This document shows, in pieces, positions 37,392 to 46,642 of a stretch of DNA of 64,000 nt; within the stretch, counting starts at the first letter, position 1; every line of letters begins with the position of its first letter. The notes under the pieces were generated by a model, which saw only the letters and a list, made by a program, of their open reading frames with translations, did no database searches and was not told where the DNA came from. The DNA comes from Tardiphaga sp. (GTDB lineage: Bacteria > Pseudomonadota > Alphaproteobacteria > Rhizobiales > Xanthobacteraceae). The position numbers and the translations under genes were made by a program. The DNA lies in assembly GCA_030147505.1 (NCBI GenBank), contig JASBVG010000003.1, positions 62,001-126,000 on the forward strand, read 5' to 3'.

Positions 37392-39518
37392 ATGACAATC
37401 GTCGATTCGGAAAGCCGACATGGATTGCGGCAGGCCGCAGCCGAACGTGCGGCTGAACTCTATCGCCAGGGCGCCATGCATAGCGCCGATGTCCTGCTCG
37501 AGTCCATTGCCGACCAATGCGGCGAGGACGCTCATGCCCAGCATTTACGCGGCCTCGTTGCCTACAGTCTCGGGCAAACCGATCGCGCCTTCGCATTTCT
37601 GACGCGAGCCATTGAACTCAATCCCGAGGACGATGTCGCGCATGTCAATCTCGGCACATTGCTACAAAAGGAGTATCGGCACGCCGGCGCACTCGGCGCT
37701 TTCGCAGCGGCGCTTCATATCAATCCGCGCCAGCCCGCCGCCTCATGCGGACTGGCGAAATCATTTGCCGAACTCGGCCTGTTCGACCTCGCCGCCCATG
37801 CCTATCGAGATGCAATTGCGGGCATCGCAGACAACACCCATCTAAAGACCGACCTTGCCGCGTTGCTGAACGACATGGACGATCTGGGCGGGGCATCGGC
37901 GCTGTTTTCCGAGGCGCTGCAGCAAGCCCCCGAACGCGCGGACACTCACACGACGCGCGCCATCAGCCTCTTCGCAAAGGGAGACTGGGTAGATGCCTGG
38001 CGAGAATATGAATGGCGCTGGAAGGACCCGCGATATCAACCGATATCCTCTCCGGGCTCTGGCTCGGTGCTATGGTCAGGTCAGGACCTGAGCGGAAAAC
38101 GCCTTCTCGTTCAGGTGGAGCAAGGTCTTGGTGACACAATTCAGTTCTGCCGATATATCACGCTGCTGCAGGAGCGTGGTTCCGAACTTGTAGTTCAAGT
38201 GCAGCAACCATTGATACCGCTGCTGACGACCGCCTGGGATGATGCCCGGATCATTTCCGCCGAAGATATTCCACCGGACTGTGATTTCTACATTCCGCTT
38301 TTGTCCCTGCCCGGCTTGCTCGGCACCACGCGAGAGAACGTCCCGGCCTCGATTCCGTATCTTCACGCAAGTCTCGATCTTTCGGCAAAATGGAGAGAAA
38401 GACTCGGAGCGACGTCTCGTCGCAAGGTCGGCCTCATGTGGCAGGGGAATCCCGCGCATCCCTGCGACCGCTGGCGCTCGATGACTCTGTTGCAACTCGC
38501 TCCGTTGCTCGATTGTCCCGATGTGGAATTCGTGTCGCTCCAGCTTGGTCCGGGCCACGAGCAACTGGCAGACCTGACCCAATCCATCATAGACCCCACG
38601 AAGCTCCACGACGTCGCGTCCTTTGCCGACACCGCCGCGATCATCGCCGGTTTGGATCTGGTGATCTCTGTGGACAGTGCAGTCGCACACCTCGCCGGAG
38701 CGCTCGGCAAGCCGGTCTGGATCCTGCTCGCAGCGCGTAACGACTGGCGCTGGCTGCGCCAACGCGACGATACTCCCTGGTATCCGCAGGCGCGCCTGTT
38801 TCGTCAGACAGCACTGCACGATTGGCGAGCAGTCGTGCAACGCGTTCAGTTAGCTTTGCATGAATGGGCAGGTGCTTCGCCCCCCGCTACCACGTCGCCG
38901 ACGATCCAGAGCATACCCGATCGGTCGTTATGCGACGCGTTGTTCATGGAGGCCGCTCGACAACATCAAGCCGGTGATGTCTCCCGATCGAAAGACATCT
39001 TCGAGCGTCTGCTGCGGATCGATCCCGATCATGTCGATGCGCTGTGCAATCTCGGTGCCATCGAACGCGATGGAAAGCGATATGAATCCGCGTTGTCCCT
39101 GCTTCAGCACGGCACGACGCTTGCGCCGGATCACATTCCGACCCGGTTGATACTCGCCACCACTCTGCTGGCTGCAGGACAAGCACATGCAGCAATCGCA
39201 CAACTCGCCGATACGTTACGCCTGGCGCCAAACCATGCGAGCGTTCATGCTCAGCTTGCTTTCGCCTATCGATCGATAGGACATCTCGATCAGGCACTCA
39301 CGCATTTCAGATATGCCGTGGAAGCCGATCAACATCAGCCAGCGACTTTCTATCAGGCTTTGGGCGAGACACTCGCTGCTGCCAATCAGCTACAAGGCGC
39401 CGAAATCAGCCTGCGCCACGCGCTTTCCATCGATCCAGAGCTTACAGCCGCCGCAAAAATGCTTGCAACCGTTGGCGCCAGGTTGGCGCCCTCAGCCAAC
39501 AAAGCATCGATCGTTTGA
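37392..39518 (+). CDS. TPR protein with glycosyltransferase-like core
   Basis: A 708-residue protein in three parts. Tetratricopeptide repeats fill residues 10-205 (HAQHLRGLVAYSLGQTDRAFAFL, EDDVAHVNLGTLLQKE). A glycosyltransferase-like core follows at about 215-490, recognised by LLVQVEQGLGDTIQFCRYI, KVGLMWQGNPAHPCDRWRSM and the GT9-like ISVDSAVAHLAGALGKPVWILL. A second TPR block covers 520-690 (HVDALCNLGAIERDGKRYESAL). The ATG at 37392 follows GAGGGGG. TPR proteins with this core often accompany GT41 enzymes. It begins 67 bases after the GT41 gene, so the two are probably cotranscribed and may act on the same protein. Catalytic activity is not proven by sequence. Confidence 0.82.
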   Translation: MTIVDSESRHGLRQAAAERAAELYRQGAMHSADVLLESIADQCGEDAHAQHLRGLVAYSLGQTDRAFAFLTRAIELNPEDDVAHVNLGTLLQKEYRHAGALGAFAAALHINPRQPAASCGLAKSFAELGLFDLAAHAYRDAIAGIADNTHLKTDLAALLNDMDDLGGASALFSEALQQAPERADTHTTRAISLFAKGDWVDAWREYEWRWKDPRYQPISSPGSGSVLWSGQDLSGKRLLVQVEQGLGDTIQFCRYITLLQERGSELVVQVQQPLIPLLTTAWDDARIISAEDIPPDCDFYIPLLSLPGLLGTTRENVPASIPYLHASLDLSAKWRERLGATSRRKVGLMWQGNPAHPCDRWRSMTLLQLAPLLDCPDVEFVSLQLGPGHEQLADLTQSIIDPTKLHDVASFADTAAIIAGLDLVISVDSAVAHLAGALGKPVWILLAARNDWRWLRQRDDTPWYPQARLFRQTALHDWRAVVQRVQLALHEWAGASPPATTSPTIQSIPDRSLCDALFMEAARQHQAGDVSRSKDIFERLLRIDPDHVDALCNLGAIERDGKRYESALSLLQHGTTLAPDHIPTRLILATTLLAAGQAHAAIAQLADTLRLAPNHASVHAQLAFAYRSIGHLDQALTHFRYAVEADQHQPATFYQALGETLAAANQLQGAEISLRHALSIDPELTAAAKMLATVGARLAPSANKASIV

Positions 39519-39676
39519 CCGTGTCAGCTTCGATGGTTCATCTCATACGCGATAACTTTTCTCGCGGCACCGCAGCTGGTCGTTCGTTCGCCATCAATGC
39601 GTCATCGGCACGTCACCCAGATAGCTATCATCACGCTAACAATTTATAATTGAGTATCTCCTCCCGCAGGAGGATC

Positions 39677-40309
39677 ATGTTGGGGGCACGAGCCGTGGTA
39701 AAGACGATTCAGTCTGGCTTGCTCGAAGTCCTTGTTGCTGGATATGACGACTTCAAGCGACGCCTCGCCATTCGGCTTGGCTCGACAGAGTTGGCCGCCG
39801 ACGCGCTGCAGGACACGTTCCTGCGGCTTCAATCCGCGACGATCGGCGAGTCCGTGCAGAGCCCCCGCGCCTATGTCCTGCGAACGGCCTTGAACATCGC
39901 AATTAACAGGCTGGTCGCCGAGCGACGACGCGCTACAGTCGCTGATATCGAGGCACTGATCGAGATTGCTGACGATGCACCCGGACCCTCTCGCATTGCA
40001 GAAGGGCGGTCGGAACTAGCGGAGCTCACACGCGCACTTCATGAGCTGCCGCAACGTCGTCGCGACATTCTTGTCGCCGTCACGATGAATGATACGCCGA
40101 TTCCGGCTCTGGCAAAGCGGTTCGGCGTGACGGTGCGAACAATTCAGATTGAACTCAAACAGGCCTTGATCTTCTGCGCACATCGTGTGGACCGTAGACC
40201 CACGTCGATCCTGATGCGGCGTGAGCGACCGATCGTTGCAGTCGGCCTGACCTCCGATGGTGGCGCGCAGGACACACGTCGACGTTCCCCCATCGACAAC
40301 AAGAAATAA
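39677..40309 (+). CDS. FecI-like ECF sigma factor upstream of T2SS operon
   Basis: A 210-residue sigma factor with region 2 (LAADALQDTFLRLQSA, then SPRAYVLRTALNIAINRLV) and region 4 (ELPQRRRDILVAVTMNDTPIPALAKRFGVTVRTIQIEL). A consensus AGGAGG lies three bases before the ATG at 39677. It shares near-identical stretches with the sigma factor at 155-721: ALQDT-LRL, LR-A-NIA-N, ADDAP and EGR. No FecR-type anti-sigma gene is adjacent. Its place, 159 bases after the glycosyltransferase genes and 276 before gspD, makes it the likely regulator of the locus. The C-terminal 40 residues are basic and unlike the paralogue. Confidence 0.87.
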   Translation: MLGARAVVKTIQSGLLEVLVAGYDDFKRRLAIRLGSTELAADALQDTFLRLQSATIGESVQSPRAYVLRTALNIAINRLVAERRRATVADIEALIEIADDAPGPSRIAEGRSELAELTRALHELPQRRRDILVAVTMNDTPIPALAKRFGVTVRTIQIELKQALIFCAHRVDRRPTSILMRRERPIVAVGLTSDGGAQDTRRRSPIDNKK

Positions 40310-40341
40310 TCGAAATCGCTTCGTTTGAGGTGGTCGCGGCT

Positions 40342-40372
40342 TGTCTTGAGGACGACGTGTCCTCGCAAGACA
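40342..40372. promoter_or_regulatory. Large perfect-armed hairpin between sigma gene and gspD
   Basis: TGTCTTG-AGGAC ... GTCCT-CG-CAAGACA, two nested perfect arms of 7 and 5 bp around GACGT, 33 bases after the sigma stop. It lacks a T tract, so it may be an operator, an attenuator or a weak terminator controlling entry into the T2SS operon. Confidence 0.5.
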
Positions 40373-40584
40373 GCATGTGACACGCCGTGCATGTCTCCAT
40401 GCATGAGCTGCGCACGGGTAGCGTTCGGGAGGCGAGAATGAAAGCTGGCATGAGCAACCAGACGAGGCATTCTATCGAACAGGCTGCCGGTCGCGGCACC
40501 AGCCCACTCCAGCTCCGCCCCGGCCTTTCCTCTGCCCGTTAGCAGAACGATCTCGACCGACCTATCGTGTATCTGGAGTCAGGA

Positions 40585-42921
40585 ATGCCGCAACCGCATC
40601 AGGATGACCACGTCGGGGCATCTCTTCATCGACGAGCGGCGCTGTCCGGGAACCGTGCTCCGCACAGGCATGCGTGCCTTGGCTTCATGATCCTGGCCCT
40701 GCTGGCCGGATGCACGACCACCGGGATGCAGGACGTCATAGACGAGACTGGCCATAGATATTCCCCGGATGCGCGCTTCCAGGGCTTCGGCATCGGCGAT
40801 ACGGCCGCACAGCAAGTGCGATCCCATCGCAGTTACGGCATGATCTCAGACGGTCCGACCAAGCCGGGACAGGTCTATACGGGAACCGCGCCAGATCGCG
40901 TATCGTTCAACATGGGGGCTGGAGGGACGTCAGATACGGTAGGTGCCGTCTCGCCCATTCTGCCGAACCCAGATGGCAAATCGTACCAGCTCAATTTCGA
41001 AAGCACCGACGTCGCATCCGTATGTAAAGCCATTCTTGGCGACATCCTGGGCCTGAACTATTTGCTCGACCCTCGGGTCAACGGCCAGATCAATCTCAAC
41101 TCGACGCATGCCGTGCCGCGCAACAGCCTGCTTCCGCTGCTCGAAGCATCCTTGCTCACGGTCAATGCGACGCTGACACGGGACGGCAGTGCTTACCGCA
41201 TCTCACCGATCGCCGAGCCGCGCGGAATCGGCAGCATCGGATTTCAATCAGTCGCGGAAGGCTATGGCACGACGGTGATCCCGGCCCGCTTCATACCAGC
41301 GGCCAATCTCGGCAAGATCCTCGACGGGCTTGGAGGTCGCAGCGGCACGGTGAAAGTCGAGCCGACTGCGAATGTGCTCATGATCCAGGGAACCGCCGCG
41401 GAACGACGCGCGATCCTGAGCGCCGCCAGCATGGTCGATGTCGACTGGATGCGAACCAAGTCGGTCGCCATTCTTCCAATCGAGCACGCATCGCCCGAGA
41501 CCGTGATCGCAGAACTGAACAAGATCCTCGGCACAGGCGAAGGCGGCCTGTCGCAAAATGTCATTCAGCTGCAACCGATCGGCCGTCTCAATGCCGTTCT
41601 GGCGGTGTCCTCCCGCCGTGATGCCATCGATCACGTGACACGATGGGTGATGCGGCTGGATGCCGCCGATCAGAATGCCGCCGGTGTCAAGGTTTACCGG
41701 CTCAAATATGCCCAGGCGAAAACGGTAGCGGCGATGCTGAATCGCATGTTCGGCAACCGGCAAGGCACGGCGAACGGTCAGTCCGATAGCGACCAGCTCG
41801 AGCCCGGCGCCGACAGCCCGGATACAACAGGCGGCGACAAGCTCGCTGCCGTTCAGCCCGCGCAGGCGGCGACCGGAGCGGCCTCGCCACCGGCGACCGC
41901 GGCCGCCGGGACCGCCACCCCCAATTCAAACAATGTCATGAAGGCCTCGTTCTCCGACGGCGCCACAACAAAGCCGTCCTCGACGGACGATCCGTCCCAG
42001 GATCTTCGCCCGGGACAAAAGGGAGGCGGCAAGGTTCGGGTAACACCGGACATCGCCAATAATGCGCTGTTCATCGAGACAAATCCGCAGACCTATTCCA
42101 TCGTGGAACGAACGATCCGCGAGATGGACCGTTTTCCGACCCAGGTGAACATTGAGGTCACCATCGCCGAGGTCGTTCTCACCAACGATCTGAAATACGG
42201 CGTGCAATTTTTTCTGAAGAATGGAAACTTCTCTGTCGGCCTCGGCGGCGTCGCAGGGCTTCCGTTGAAGAGCACCTATCCCGGCTTTAACCTCCTGTCC
42301 GGATCGCTTCTCGATCCGCAGGTCGTGCTGGACGCGCTATCGCATTTCACCAGCGTGAAGGTGCTGTCATCGCCGTCGCTCGTCGTGCTCGACCGCCAGC
42401 CCGCCATCCTGCAGGTCGGCGACCAGATTCCGATCCTGTCACGTCAGCTGACGTCGTCCGAAAGCACCGCCACGGTAAACAACGTCGAGTTGAAAGATAC
42501 CGGCATCATTCTCAACGTGCTTCCGCGCGTCAACGCCAATGGCGTCGTCAATCTTGCCGTCGAGCAACAGATCAGCAACGTCTCTTCGACGCAGGCCAAC
42601 ACGCTGACGCCAACGATCTCGCAGCGCCGCGTCAAGAGCGTCGTCTCCGTGACGAGCGGGCAAAGCGTATTGCTGGCCGGGCTCATCACCGAGAACCAGA
42701 GCATTTCGCGCGACGGTCTTCCAGTCGTCTCGCAGATCAAGGTGCTCAACGATCTTCTGTCGTCCCACGATAGATCGACGGGGCGCACCGAATTGATCAT
42801 CTTCATCCGCCCCAAGATCATCGCCAGCGGCCAGGATGCCCAGCGCGTGACGGAGGAATTCATGAGCCGCATGCGCAGCATCGAGACCGGCCTCGGTCGC
42901 ACGGTCAAAAGCAAGTTCTAG
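40585..42921 (+). CDS. gspD: Type II secretion secretin GspD
   Basis: A 778-residue outer-membrane secretin. The leader ends in a lipobox (ILALLAGC, Cys43), so the protein is probably lipidated. N0 and N1 domains follow (YQLNFESTDVASVCKAILGDILG, VPRNSLLPLLEASLLTVNATL), then N2 and N3 (PIEHASPETVIAELNKIL, YRLKYAQAKTVAAMLNRMF). N3 carries a long Ala/Pro/Thr-rich insert at about 395-480. The secretin core holds VNIEVTIAEVVLTNDLKYGV, VKVLSSPSLVVLDRQPAILQVGDQIPI and QSVLLAGLITEN. It forms the outer-membrane pore for folded exoproteins. It is first in an uninterrupted T2SS operon. The ATG at 40585 is preceded by GGAGTCAGGA. Confidence 0.95.
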   Translation: MPQPHQDDHVGASLHRRAALSGNRAPHRHACLGFMILALLAGCTTTGMQDVIDETGHRYSPDARFQGFGIGDTAAQQVRSHRSYGMISDGPTKPGQVYTGTAPDRVSFNMGAGGTSDTVGAVSPILPNPDGKSYQLNFESTDVASVCKAILGDILGLNYLLDPRVNGQINLNSTHAVPRNSLLPLLEASLLTVNATLTRDGSAYRISPIAEPRGIGSIGFQSVAEGYGTTVIPARFIPAANLGKILDGLGGRSGTVKVEPTANVLMIQGTAAERRAILSAASMVDVDWMRTKSVAILPIEHASPETVIAELNKILGTGEGGLSQNVIQLQPIGRLNAVLAVSSRRDAIDHVTRWVMRLDAADQNAAGVKVYRLKYAQAKTVAAMLNRMFGNRQGTANGQSDSDQLEPGADSPDTTGGDKLAAVQPAQAATGAASPPATAAAGTATPNSNNVMKASFSDGATTKPSSTDDPSQDLRPGQKGGGKVRVTPDIANNALFIETNPQTYSIVERTIREMDRFPTQVNIEVTIAEVVLTNDLKYGVQFFLKNGNFSVGLGGVAGLPLKSTYPGFNLLSGSLLDPQVVLDALSHFTSVKVLSSPSLVVLDRQPAILQVGDQIPILSRQLTSSESTATVNNVELKDTGIILNVLPRVNANGVVNLAVEQQISNVSSTQANTLTPTISQRRVKSVVSVTSGQSVLLAGLITENQSISRDGLPVVSQIKVLNDLLSSHDRSTGRTELIIFIRPKIIASGQDAQRVTEEFMSRMRSIETGLGRTVKSKF

Positions 42922-42952
42922 CGGAGCGCCTCCTGTCATCGCGGGCGACAAT

Positions 42953-43648
42953 ATGCAGACGGACATGATGGAGCGAGACCAGCGCGATGAAATCCGCCCC
43001 GGCGACGCCGCCGTCGGGGACGATGCTCGTGCCGGTGACACTCTGTCGTCATACGTGCTCCCGCCACTGCCGCGCTTCGCTGGTGGCTTGACCATCGCCG
43101 TGAGCGCTACTGTCGTCGCTTTGGTCATGCCAGCGATCACCGCCATCTTCACTGCAACGTGGTTCCTTCTCGTTATCGTCATCATGCGAAGTGACGCGAA
43201 GGACTTGCTCATTCCGGATTGGGCCTCATTCGGCATCGCCATCCTCGGCCTAACGTACGCGATCGTCAGCGCCTTGAGCGGTGATCACAACGCATTCGCG
43301 ACTCTCGCAGCAGCAACCATGGCAGCGCTAAACGGGCTGATCGCTGCGGCGTTCCTTTGGGGCATCGGTCGCATCTTCCGCATGATAACGGGACGCTATG
43401 GTCTTGGCTTCGGCGACGTCAAACTCGCGGGAGCATCGGGCGTCTGGCTGAGCCTAGAACAGCAGGCCGTTGCACTGGAATTGGCCACGCTCGCCGCTTT
43501 GTGCGCGATCGGTCTCACATATCACCTCTGTGATACCAAACAGGATTCCGATGCGGTGCTGCCCTTCGGCGTCTTCCTGGCACCGACCGCCTGGCTGGTC
43601 TTCGTGATCTCCGCTGCAGCGGCATCGTATCTGGAGAGCATACCATGA
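42953..43648 (+). CDS. gspO: Prepilin peptidase (A24), short form without methylase domain
   Basis: A 231-residue polytopic aspartic protease with six or so membrane helices after a 45-residue hydrophilic N terminus. The catalytic aspartates are in VIMRSDAKDLLIPDW and in YGLGFGDVKLAG (the GxGDxK motif). The N-terminal cysteine-containing N-methyltransferase domain of classical GspO/PilD is absent. It would cleave the leaders of the pseudopilins GspG-K encoded downstream. It is inside the operon, 31 bases after gspD, and overlaps gspK by four bases. An alternative start is a Met a few codons in. Confidence 0.88.
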   Translation: MQTDMMERDQRDEIRPGDAAVGDDARAGDTLSSYVLPPLPRFAGGLTIAVSATVVALVMPAITAIFTATWFLLVIVIMRSDAKDLLIPDWASFGIAILGLTYAIVSALSGDHNAFATLAAATMAALNGLIAAAFLWGIGRIFRMITGRYGLGFGDVKLAGASGVWLSLEQQAVALELATLAALCAIGLTYHLCDTKQDSDAVLPFGVFLAPTAWLVFVISAAAASYLESIP

Positions 43649-44553
43649 CCGACGGATGGAGCCACCCGCGGCGGGGAGCCGCGCTGCTCGCCGTACTCCT
43701 GTTTACCGCACTTGCATCCAGTCTTGTCGTGACGATGGTCCGCGCCTCGACGACCGGCGCATCGGCTGCCGCCCTATTCCGCGACGAGATGCAGGCCAGC
43801 GAAATCGGCCGCACCGCGGCGCTGCTCGTGGCCCATCAGATGCGCTCGGAGGTCCGCGATGCGCGGCGGGGAGGATCGTTCTCGGCCCGACTCGGGTCGT
43901 CAGAGATCGCGATCGACTACATCTCCGAGATGAGCAGGGTTGACGTTAACCAGGCTCCCTTGGGATTGCTCTCGGCCCTGTTGACAGCGGCGGGCGCGGA
44001 GCGGGACATCGTCGCCGCCATCGTGGGCCGAGTCGAGCGGCTTCGCGCAACGGCATTGGGGCAGACGGTGCCTGTTCCTTCCTCCGGACAAGACGTCTCC
44101 ACGTCGGGGGGCAATGCCGTTCCCGCCCTGGTACGCACCGAACAGATCATCGATGCCTGGGACATGCCGGAAGCACTGTATCACCGGATACAGAACAGCC
44201 TGACTGCATCGAGCAGATCGTCAAAGGTCGATCCCGTTCTGGCCGATCTGCTCGTCGTCACCGCTCTAATGGACGGAGACGAAGATCGTGCGCGGCAGTT
44301 CATCGACGAGCGCGATCGCGGCTTTGCCAGCGCCAGCGCCGCGCTGGCGCAGTTTCCTTCGCGCATGCGCGCGTTCGCCGGCTTTGGCGCGACGCAATCC
44401 GTCAGGGCTGTCGCCCGGATCTCCGTGGGTCGCCGGCTCATGCACAGATACGAGTTTGTGATGACCGCGCCCGACGGCGCAGAAGCTGATCCCGAGATCC
44501 TGTCGTGGCGACAACTCTATTCAAGCCGGGACGGCCAGGTGTATCATGCCTGA
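43645..44553 (+). CDS. gspK: Type II secretion minor pseudopilin GspK
   Basis: A 302-residue minor pseudopilin. The leader MTDGWSHPRRGAALLAVLLFTALASSLVVTM has basic residues and a Gly before the hydrophobic helix; the usual Glu5 is missing, as is normal for GspK. The large globular domain includes the helix-hairpin-helix-like SRVDVNQAPLGLLSALLTAAG and AIVGRVERLRA. GspK caps the pseudopilus tip with GspI and GspJ. Its start overlaps the peptidase stop (ATGA) and its end overlaps gspL by eight bases. Confidence 0.9.
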   Translation: MTDGWSHPRRGAALLAVLLFTALASSLVVTMVRASTTGASAAALFRDEMQASEIGRTAALLVAHQMRSEVRDARRGGSFSARLGSSEIAIDYISEMSRVDVNQAPLGLLSALLTAAGAERDIVAAIVGRVERLRATALGQTVPVPSSGQDVSTSGGNAVPALVRTEQIIDAWDMPEALYHRIQNSLTASSRSSKVDPVLADLLVVTALMDGDEDRARQFIDERDRGFASASAALAQFPSRMRAFAGFGATQSVRAVARISVGRRLMHRYEFVMTAPDGAEADPEILSWRQLYSSRDGQVYHA

Positions 44554-45586
44554 CCGGGTCACAGCAGCCTTCCAATGGTTCATCGACGGCCTGACCGATG
44601 CTGGGCTGAGCATTGTCGGTTACGTCCGGAGTCGCCAGGTCTTCCGCGTCGTCGCCGCAAATGGCAATGCGATCATGACCGCGGATGGCCAGCGATGCGG
44701 AACTCTCGTCGACTCGGACGCGATCCTCCGCCTGGAACCGCCTGGCCTTGCCGAGCACCTGAAGAGCGCCGTTGTCATGATCGATCTGCCGGCGCGATGG
44801 GTGTGGCGGCGCGATCTGCAGCAAATCGGGAAGGACAACGTCTCTTATCTGGACGCTTTCGTGGCGCATCACATCGAACGGATCAGCCCCTGGCGTGCCG
44901 ACCACGTTTACTATCAGATAATGACGCAACCGGCTTCGGAAGACGCGGCGCGGCTGAATGTCGAGGTCGGCATTGTCGCCAAGTCCCTTGTCGAACCATT
45001 GGTAACAGCGCTGAAGCCACTCGCGGCGGAGCTGTACCTGACCTCGTCCGATATGACGGGTGTGCAGCCCGTCACGATTTCAGTCGGCAGCAGCAGCACC
45101 TCGAAACGCCTGTGGATGCGGCGTCTGACCATCGCGGCCGTCGCTGTTCCCGGCGTTGCGATCGGCGTGTGGATTGCCGGCGTGCAATGGGTGCAGTCCG
45201 ACGCCGACGAAGCATTGCGCGATCTCGACCGCCAGATCGCCGCCAAGCGCTCGACCGTCAACAATACCCGCACCAGTGCAGCACCGGCCGCCGCGGATAC
45301 CTTGCGTACGCGGCGCGCCACCCAACCATACGTCGTCAACATGCTGGAAGCACTATCGCTTGCACTGCCCGATCACGCTCATCTGCTCGATCTGCGGTTC
45401 GAGAAGGACGCTATCCGGATGTCCGGCATCTCCAGTCAGGCCTCTGACCTCGTCTCCACTCTCGAGCGATCCGGCCATTTCCTGGATGTGAGATATACGG
45501 CCGCGACCACACGGATGGATGACAGCCGCGCCGACCGCTTTTACCTGGAAATGCGTAGCGTTTCCCCGTCCCGGAGCCAGCAATGA
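44546..45586 (+). CDS. gspL: Type II secretion assembly platform protein GspL-like
   Basis: A 346-residue bitopic inner-membrane protein. A cytoplasmic actin-like-type domain occupies residues 1-185 (VVMIDLPARWVWRRDLQQIGKDNVSYLDAFV and ISPWRADHVYYQI), one membrane helix lies at about 194-216, and a periplasmic coiled coil plus ferredoxin-like fold follow, like PilN (MLEALSLALPDHAHLLDLRFE). GspL links the ATPase GspE to the platform. It overlaps gspK and gspM at its two ends. Confidence 0.85.
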   Translation: MPDRVTAAFQWFIDGLTDAGLSIVGYVRSRQVFRVVAANGNAIMTADGQRCGTLVDSDAILRLEPPGLAEHLKSAVVMIDLPARWVWRRDLQQIGKDNVSYLDAFVAHHIERISPWRADHVYYQIMTQPASEDAARLNVEVGIVAKSLVEPLVTALKPLAAELYLTSSDMTGVQPVTISVGSSSTSKRLWMRRLTIAAVAVPGVAIGVWIAGVQWVQSDADEALRDLDRQIAAKRSTVNNTRTSAAPAAADTLRTRRATQPYVVNMLEALSLALPDHAHLLDLRFEKDAIRMSGISSQASDLVSTLERSGHFLDVRYTAATTRMDDSRADRFYLEMRSVSPSRSQQ

Positions 45587-46146
45587 AGCTCCCCGCCTCG
45601 GCCATTCCGAACATCGATCGACGTATCGCCGCGACGTTGCTCTATCTTTGTCTTCTCGGTTCGGCGCTGGTTTTCGCTATTCTGGGGCAGTTCGATCTGG
45701 CCGCAATGCGCGCTGAAGGCGAGGCGAAGACAGCGCTGCTCACTCGCCTGTCACGTGCGAACCTCGCCTCAGCTGCGTCAGACACGCGCCAGCCAATGTC
45801 GAATCCATTCGTCACTGCCGAAACCGCCACCACCGCTGCGGCCGAGATCGACCGACTGATCAGAGCGATCGCAGCGAAAGCCGGGGGCACCGTTCTTTCC
45901 ACGCAAGCCACCAGCGAAACCAGCAACGCGCCCGTGCGCCGCATCGATGTTCAGGCCGTCATCGAAGGCAATCTCGAAATCATTCAGCGTGTGCTGTTCA
46001 ATCTCGAGGCCGGCTCACCCATGATCTTCATCGACGATCTGACACTCATCAAGGCAGAGCGTCGCTCCGGCAGGACCGATGTGGCTCAGTCGCCGCATCT
46101 GCAGGCCAACGTAGCGATGAATGCCTTCTGGCGGAGCAAGCAATGA
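45583..46146 (+). CDS. gspM: Type II secretion assembly protein GspM-like (GspMb)
   Basis: A 187-residue protein with a short cytoplasmic tail, one membrane helix at about residues 15-38 (ATLLYLCLLGSALVFAILGQFDL) and a periplasmic ferredoxin-like domain (VRRIDVQAVIEGNLEIIQRVLFNLEAGSPMIFIDDLTLI) of the GspMb type. It partners GspL in the platform. It overlaps both neighbours by four bases, so it is translationally coupled. Confidence 0.85.
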   Translation: MKLPASAIPNIDRRIAATLLYLCLLGSALVFAILGQFDLAAMRAEGEAKTALLTRLSRANLASAASDTRQPMSNPFVTAETATTAAAEIDRLIRAIAAKAGGTVLSTQATSETSNAPVRRIDVQAVIEGNLEIIQRVLFNLEAGSPMIFIDDLTLIKAERRSGRTDVAQSPHLQANVAMNAFWRSKQ

Positions 46147-46631
46147 TAGGCACTAGATGTAACCGCAGCCCTCCGCGCGACCGGCGCGCGAAGATGTCCC
46201 GGCCGGTCGCATGGGCCGTGGCCATATCACTTCTTCCATCGTCTTTCACTTATGCCGACGAGCTACCTGCCCTCGAATCTCTTAACGCAACACGCCAGCG
46301 GCCGCTGTTCTCGCCGTTGCGCCGTCCACCGGCCGTCGAAAAACCTCGCTCGGCTCCCGTGATCGCACAACGGTCTCCGCCGAATGTGGTCCTGAGCGGC
46401 GTCATTGTCGGAACCGGTTTGCAGACAGCGCTGCTGAAGCGCGGCAAGGAGCTGAAGCCATTCCCGGCGAAACTGGGAGACGACATCGACGGATGGTCGG
46501 TCACGATGATCGCCCCGCGGCAGGTTATGCTGCAGAACGACGAGCAATCGATTACGCTTGAGTTTCCGAAGCGCGGAACCGCTGGACCGATCGCGACCGC
46601 CTCCGCCCAACCGGCCAGCCCGGCACGTTGA
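46143..46631 (+). CDS. GspN/GspC-like periplasmic T2SS component
   Basis: A 162-residue protein. It may start at 46143 or at Met18 (46194), which gives a cleaner N-terminal hydrophobic segment ending SFTYADE. The block TRQRPLFSPLRRPP, followed by VLSGVIVGTGLQTALLKRGKE and GWSVTMIAPRQVMLQNDE, resembles the HR domain of GspC and of short GspN proteins in alphaproteobacteria. No full-length GspC is encoded, so this protein probably provides the contact between platform and secretin. It overlaps gspM by four bases and ends 12 bases before gspE. Confidence 0.75.
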   Translation: MIGTRCNRSPPRDRRAKMSRPVAWAVAISLLPSSFTYADELPALESLNATRQRPLFSPLRRPPAVEKPRSAPVIAQRSPPNVVLSGVIVGTGLQTALLKRGKELKPFPAKLGDDIDGWSVTMIAPRQVMLQNDEQSITLEFPKRGTAGPIATASAQPASPAR

Positions 46632-46642
46632 TCCGAGGCCCC

